DNA of 64,000 bases from Sorex araneus (Eukaryota; Chordata; Mammalia; Eulipotyphla; Soricidae): contig NC_073306.1 of the NCBI RefSeq assembly GCF_027595985.1, positions 95,864,926-95,928,925 of the forward strand, in the 5' to 3' direction. Positions 36,722-64,000 of the stretch are shown here, piece by piece. The notes below the pieces were generated by a model. That model did not search any database. It was not told where the DNA came from and was given only the letters and a program-made list of their open reading frames with translations. Both the position numbers and the translations under genes were made by a program. Numbering within the stretch: position 1 is the stretch's first letter; the number at the start of each line of letters is the position of its first letter.

Positions 36722-36898
36722 GGCTGGAGCGATAGCACAGCGGGGAGGGCATTTGCCTAGCATGCAGCCAACCCGGGTTCGATTCCCAGCATCCCATATG
36801 GTCCCCCGAGCACCATCAGGAGTAATTCCTGAGTGCATAAGCCAGGAGTAAACCCTGTGCATCGCCAGGTGTGACCCAAAAAGAAAAAAAAAAAAAAC
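36722..36898 (+). mobile_element. Young SINE just beyond the LRIG2 3' end
   Basis: GGGCTGGAGCGATAGCACAG to GTGTGACCCAAAAAG plus A-run; about 90 bp from the distal poly(A) signal. TSD not clear. Confidence 0.95.
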
Positions 36899-36985
36899 AG
36901 AACCCAAAGGACCGTGCTTAAACCACACTATTTCACTCAGGCACTTAATGGAAAACAAGACTAGAAATTCATCACAGAGTTTAGC

Positions 36986-36991
36986 TTTATT
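36986..36991 (-). promoter_or_regulatory. Candidate distal LRIG2 poly(A) signal
   Basis: AATAAA on the minus strand in the context GTCTTCAATAAAGCTAAACT, with TTCTAGTCTTGTTTTCC about 20 nt further downstream as a plausible U-rich element. Inferred from sequence only. Confidence 0.45.
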
Positions 36992-37410
36992 GAAGACATT
37001 TTACAGTAGACCAAACAAATAGACAAACACATGCTTTATAAAATATACATTCTCATGTGTGAGAAAATATAAATAGATAGGAAAGAGTCACAATGAATGT
37101 CATGGCTTACAACTCTCAATTTATACCTAATACCAGGGCTTTTCCGAGTCACATTTGACCTGGGAAAAAAGGGAGCAGATAGCAGACTCTTGGAGACCAA
37201 GAGACCACTACATCCAAGAGACCCAGGGGTACTTGATCACCTGATGATCAACCCCTCCTTCAAGACAGTTATGGGGAGTAAAGGATCAACTGACTCCTAA
37301 AATCTGATAATAGGCTCAAAATCAAACTGTTTTTTCCCTTTTCATGCCACCTCTAGGTGATAATTAGGATTGCTCAAGAAATACTCCACTTACAACCTGA
37401 TCAAGCCAAA

Positions 37411-37422
37411 TACACACACAAA

Positions 37423-37469
<47 letters not shown>
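37411..37469 (+). repeat. (CA)n microsatellite
   Basis: Almost pure CA run inside the probable LRIG2 3'UTR, so (UG)n in the transcript. Confidence 0.96.
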
Positions 37470-37473
<4 letters not shown>

Positions 37474-38164
37474 AACCCCTTAGTACCCACAAAATCTTCA
37501 GATAAATTTTGGTTGCTTTGTTAAGATTGTAATGTACCTTTTCATTCAGAATTTTTATTTCTGTCAACAAACAAAGCAGTGTGCAAAAAATTTAAAAAAA
37601 CAGATTATTATTAGTAGATGCAGGTTTAAGTTGCTCTCCAAATTAAAATCAAAACAAAACAAAAAAAAAAATACACTGCAAGGAGCAAGAGGGAAAAAGC
37701 TTCTGCCAACAGCACTGAGAAAGAGACCACATAATAGAAAAACAAAACTTTACTTTCAGGTTGCCAAAAATCTTAGCAACCTCCCAGAGTCCAACTGTTT
37801 CATCATTACCTCGGTAATCTGCATCAAGAAGCAAAACAAGAAATGAAGGGTGTAGCGTGAAATGACAGTGTCTTTGTCTCTGAGGCTCCATTACCTTTCA
37901 GCATGTCTGGATACTGGAATGATAAGGTCGAAGCACACTTGGGTAAGACAATGGGTAGAAAACTAAGCACAATTTCAGCCTCATTCCAGAGAAAGTGCCA
38001 CTGAAAACAGGAATAAAAATTAGAAGACTTAAGAGACTTTTACAGTTCTTTTTTGGTACTGATGCTTATGCTCACAGCTAGCAATAGATTTTTCTCCGGA
38101 ACACTAGTCAAGTCCTCTCTGGCAAACTAAAGCCCCAAATTCTCTAGTTTAGAAAGATTAACTT

Positions 38165-38335
38165 CAGGGCTGGAGAGAGCACAGGGATTACGGTGGTCTG
38201 CATGTGGCAGGCCCCAGCTCAATCTCTGGTAGCACATACAGTCCCTCAACCACCACTCGGCAGGGGTCACTCCCGAGCAATGGGCCAGGAGCAGTCCCCA
38301 GCATTACCAGCTGTGGGCCAAATGTCCCCCACCCA
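38165..38335 (+). mobile_element. Old SINE within the probable LRIG2 3'UTR
   Basis: AGGGCTGGAGAGAGCACAGG, GGTCACTCCCGAGC, antisense to the gene. Confidence 0.6.
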
Positions 38336-40044
38336 AATACTCTCAAACTTACTAACACAGAAAGGATTCAAGAGGATAAACTTTTAAGAATCTCAAATTG
38401 CTCGTGAAAGATTGACGGTAATAAACAGAAAAGAGACCTTAAAGTCATTTTGTTCATATTCCATCTCAATGAAGAAATACTTCCAATGCTATTAAACTGA
38501 TGACTACACATACTTTTTTCTGCACATACTTTTCCCATGGTTCATACTACAACTCTAAGGAAATTCTAATTCTTACTGAGTTAGCTTAAACAGAATGATA
38601 ACAAAGTATATTCTGGGCTTCCCTGTAACTTCTGTATCACCAATGTTCTCTAACCACAGGTCCATAGACTGCTAACGGGCCACAAGTATGGGAAGGCTGA
38701 AACACCCCTCACAGCTGAGGGCTGGGTGTCTGCAGAACCTACTGTGCAGGGAAGCAGTTTAGAAGGTGTAGGGTGAGAGCGAGCAGGTGATATCCGAGTC
38801 AACCCTATGCCATTAAGTCTTGAACTTAAGGAAAATGCTAGTCGTCTTCTAGGTAGACTGGAAGGACCAACCTGGGAGAGACACAAGCAAATTAAGAGAA
38901 TGTGATATCCTGATTGGTAGGAAGCAGAACTGGAGGGGAGCAGAGCTGACTTTCCCCATCCTGTCACTTTGCCTCACTCTGAAACAGGCCCAACTCTCTA
39001 CTAGGAGGACAGAGGCTGGTGAACCCTGCGTATGCTACAGAGCACAGGGTGGTGTCTCTGCTTCGTCAAAAAATTTATGCAATCACAAGAAGTTCCAAGA
39101 ATTCCTTTTCCTAAGGCTAGAACTGTAGTCTTAGGAGACTGGTCCTTAAGTTTTCCTTTTTTTCCTCCTTCAAAGACCAGACTCAAGTGTATTCAAATAA
39201 AGTCCTGACACCCTTACACAGAGGTTGGCATAAAGGAGAACCTGGCCATTCACCAGACCAGACTCTTTGGGCCAGTAGAAAGCCTACTCAGATTTTACAC
39301 TTTCCCGCGTGCTAGTTCACAAGCCTATTTTTTTCTCATCCCACTTGTCAGCCAATGCTCCCTGGCATTGGTAGTATTAATAGCTACTCTAGTGACTCAA
39401 GAAGGTCCATGGGAACTGGAGTGACACGCACTATGATTAGGGCAGTAACGGTGAATACACTGGAAAGGTATGTGGGTGACAGACTAGTTCTAAACGAGTC
39501 ATTGACACCTCTCAGTGAACTAACACTGGTATTCCGTGAACATTCAGAGGGGCTCATCTAGAGACTGAAGGGGTGATACAAGCCTACTGATACTTTTCTG
39601 TTTAGAATCAAAATATTTTTTTCTCCTCCAAGCATTTCTTACAGTATGACTCTACTACAGAGGAAATCAGTCCGGCTCAAATCAGAGCGAGCAGCATCTC
39701 TGGTTCTATGCTGGAACATTTCATGCAAGCAGCTTTTTACTAGAGTAGCGAAGTTCTTAGTTCCAAAAGAGATCAGATTCATACATTTCCAGGATCAGTG
39801 AGAGCAACTAAAAGTAAGCCTAATTTTTAAGTGCAAAAAATCAGAGCTGAGAAAACAGAGTTGTACTTGATTATACACACAGACATAGCAGAGTCGGGAA
39901 TTTAACTAGATCCCCAGAGTCAGTCCTGGACAAATTACAGTACCACCAAATAAAAAGAGGAGACATAAATGGAAAGGGTAAAAAAAGAGGTATTTGAGAA
40001 ATTCAAACTAAAAATGATCAGAGGTTGGAGTCTTAAAAAGGAAA

Positions 40045-40350
40045 AGGAGTGGGGCTGGGGACATAGCTCAGTGGTCAGTTACTTGCCTTTTCTATGCATG
40101 AATCATCCCCAGCAGCCACCCCACCCCCATCCTTCTTCCTGCAATAGGAGAGAGAGCAAGAAAGATCTGGTGGTTTAAAACAGCTAATGCCAGGGCTGGA
40201 GCTATAGCAGAGCGGGAAGGAAACTTGCCTGGCACCCAGTCAACTTGAGTTCAATACCACCACCCATAGGGTTCCCCCAGACCCACCAGGACTGATCCTG
40301 ACCAGAGTCAAGAGTAACCTCTGAGCAGAGCAAATCAAAAAACTACAGCC
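40045..40350 (+). mobile_element. Two old SINEs within the probable LRIG2 3'UTR
   Basis: 40,045-40,145 tRNA-like (GGGGACATAGCTCAGTGG) and 40,193-40,350 (AGGGCTGGAGCTATAGCAG, GAGTTCAATACC, GAGTCAAGAGTAACC). Both antisense to LRIG2. Confidence 0.65.
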
Positions 40351-41008
40351 TAAGGCCATACTGCTTCCTATGGAAAAACTGAGTACTGAAAACTAGCATG
40401 AAATTCTGCCAAAAAGTCGAGAATTTCAGTATTTAGAAGAACCCTTAAAATGCAGTGACTTAGAAGATTTTAAGTGACTGAAGTTATTACAAATGAGCGG
40501 ACTTAGAATGAAAAGACAGAAATGACACTACATGAGGAAACCTGAAAGCAAAGCAAAGGACTGGAGTCCATTTCATTCCACTCGAGGATTAAGTCTTTGT
40601 TTACATAAAGCTTTTTTGCTATCAGAAGTTCAAGAAAACTTTTTGGCTTAATACATAATCACCTGCACATTTATTTAAGGATCACTGCAAAGCGTCAGTG
40701 TGTAAGGATTTCTGTACGCTCTACTTCCCAAAGCATTCTTGCTAAGAAGCAGTATGCACTGGCAGAAGAAATGTTATTAAAAATACACATACACACAAGA
40801 GAAAAGAAACAATCTTTGGTTTCCTTGCCAACTAAGTACTTCGCTGCAAAGAATCCAAAACAAGTTTTCCTATAATCTCTGTGTACATAGTTTTGACAAG
40901 AGGCTATAACAGACTGCTAGCCTTCTGAAAGAGCCTTTTATTCCTAGAAAGGAGCATCACCTGGCACTGGAAAAAGATGGCAAATGATTAGAGGTATGAA
41001 GAAAGTGG

Positions 41009-41014
41009 TTTATT
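41009..41014 (-). promoter_or_regulatory. Candidate proximal LRIG2 poly(A) signal
   Basis: AATAAA on the minus strand in the context TGGTGTAATAAACCACTTTC, about 805 nt after the stop. Would give a short 3'UTR isoform. Confidence 0.35.
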
Positions 41015-41819
41015 ACACCAAGATTGTATTCATGTGTATGCGATCACTATACATAAACTTTACGTACTCTTATACATAAACTTCTAAACAAATACATTTT
41101 TCAAACTTTAAAGTCTCTAGATTTCATCCATCTGAGTTATACAAATTCTGTCTGTGGTCTTCTGTCAATATTTTACTCAATATCATATATCATTTTGGCA
41201 TATAAAAATATTTACATTACAACCAACACATATGGTCAATGGATACAAAAATCATTTATAAATGCACATATATTTACAATACAATCCCTGGACAACAGAG
41301 ATCATTAAAAAAAATATATATTCACAAGAATACAAACCCCTTTGACCTGGTTACAGCAGGTCAAGCCTGGGATCCTTGTCACAGGCCTTGAATATCAAGG
41401 CCTTAGTCTCAACTGTATGCCTTAAACCACTGCACAATCCCAGGGACACCACAGAGGTCTCCAAAGTTAGTTTTGTTTCTTGAAAGACAAAACAGAACTG
41501 ATTTTCCTTGGGACTATTCTGGAGAGATGAGGGTAGAGACAGCCCAGTAAACCAACAGATCCAGCAGTGAGGGACTAGCCCTGCCAGCTGCTTTCTGGGC
41601 TGCGAGGTGTTTATAGATGTGCCCAGTTTCCACCAGCTGTGACCTTTCTTCCTCAGGTGTAAGCCCAAACAAATGCCTGCCCACCATGCTGGGGCAGATG
41701 CAACTGAAGACGAAGAGTAAAGCAAATGCTGCCTTTGGGACTGCTTCTGAACGCTGAGGTAGTAAATGCGAAATGAATTCATTAAGAGTCTTTGCCTAGT
41801 TTTCATCCTGGAGGAAGTT

Positions 41820-63921
<22,102 letters not shown>

Positions 63922-64000
63922 CTGAGAATTAGAGAAAAGAGAAAATACGTCTCAAAACAAGGCACTGCAATGAAGCGATTCCAAAAATCCTGATTGTGTC

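Larger units (their letters stand above)
36986..41819 (-). other. LRIG2: LRIG2 3'UTR (probable extent)
   Basis: Mostly unique AT-rich sequence follows the stop, with AATAAA on the minus strand at 41,009-41,014 and 36,986-36,991. The distal signal sits just before young repeat DNA and is followed on the transcript strand by T-rich sequence, so I favour it as the end of the long form. SINEs lie antisense within it at about 38,165-38,335 and 40,193-40,350, and a (CA)n run at 37,411-37,469 would be (UG)n in the RNA. Exact ends are inferred. Confidence 0.5.

Overview
The window is mammalian nuclear DNA, most likely from a soricid shrew (Sorex-like). The evidence for this is dozens of copies of one tRNA-derived SINE (head 'gggctggagcgatagcacagcgggtaggg', tail 'gggtgtgacccaaaaagc' plus A-run), which I associate from memory with shrews. 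Older eutherian debris is also present: MIR-like pieces, an L1M-type 3' end and a MaLR/MLT1-type LTR. The species call is inference; the mammalian call is firm.

Right part (about 37-64 kb, minus strand): the 3' two thirds of LRIG2. Twelve consecutive exons could be placed to the base with GT-AG sites and compatible phases. Together they encode the last 798 residues plus the stop: leucine-rich repeats, the LRR C-terminal cap, three Ig-like domains, one transmembrane helix and the cytoplasmic tail. The 5' exons lie beyond the right edge. A long 3'UTR may run to a poly(A) signal near 36,986. The introns hold three oddities: a perfect 65-bp inverted copy of LRIG2 coding sequence inside an intronic SINE; a ~45-bp minisatellite that has duplicated a 5' splice site; and a ~380-bp polypurine run grown from a SINE tail.

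Left part (1-37 kb): intergenic DNA downstream of LRIG2, with no recognised multi-exon gene. It holds an intact-ORF retrocopy of HNRNPC (33.4-34.8 kb), an orphan CpG-rich block with a CTCF-like site (24.9-25.7 kb), a possible conserved noncoding segment (9.1-9.7 kb) and much retroelement DNA.

The retroelements are the most unusual part of the left half. Several non-LTR insertions with different 5' modules share one 3' module: a G-rich tract followed by an 'aactttgtaactgt...gtgattcaataaa' end and A-tail. Three of those with differing architecture have exact target-site duplications. One (13,264-14,785) has a GC-rich 5' end with a YY1-like site, an ~850-bp VNTR of 24-25-bp units and the shared 3' end. 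This resembles the layout of hominoid SVA elements and may be an independent shrew counterpart.
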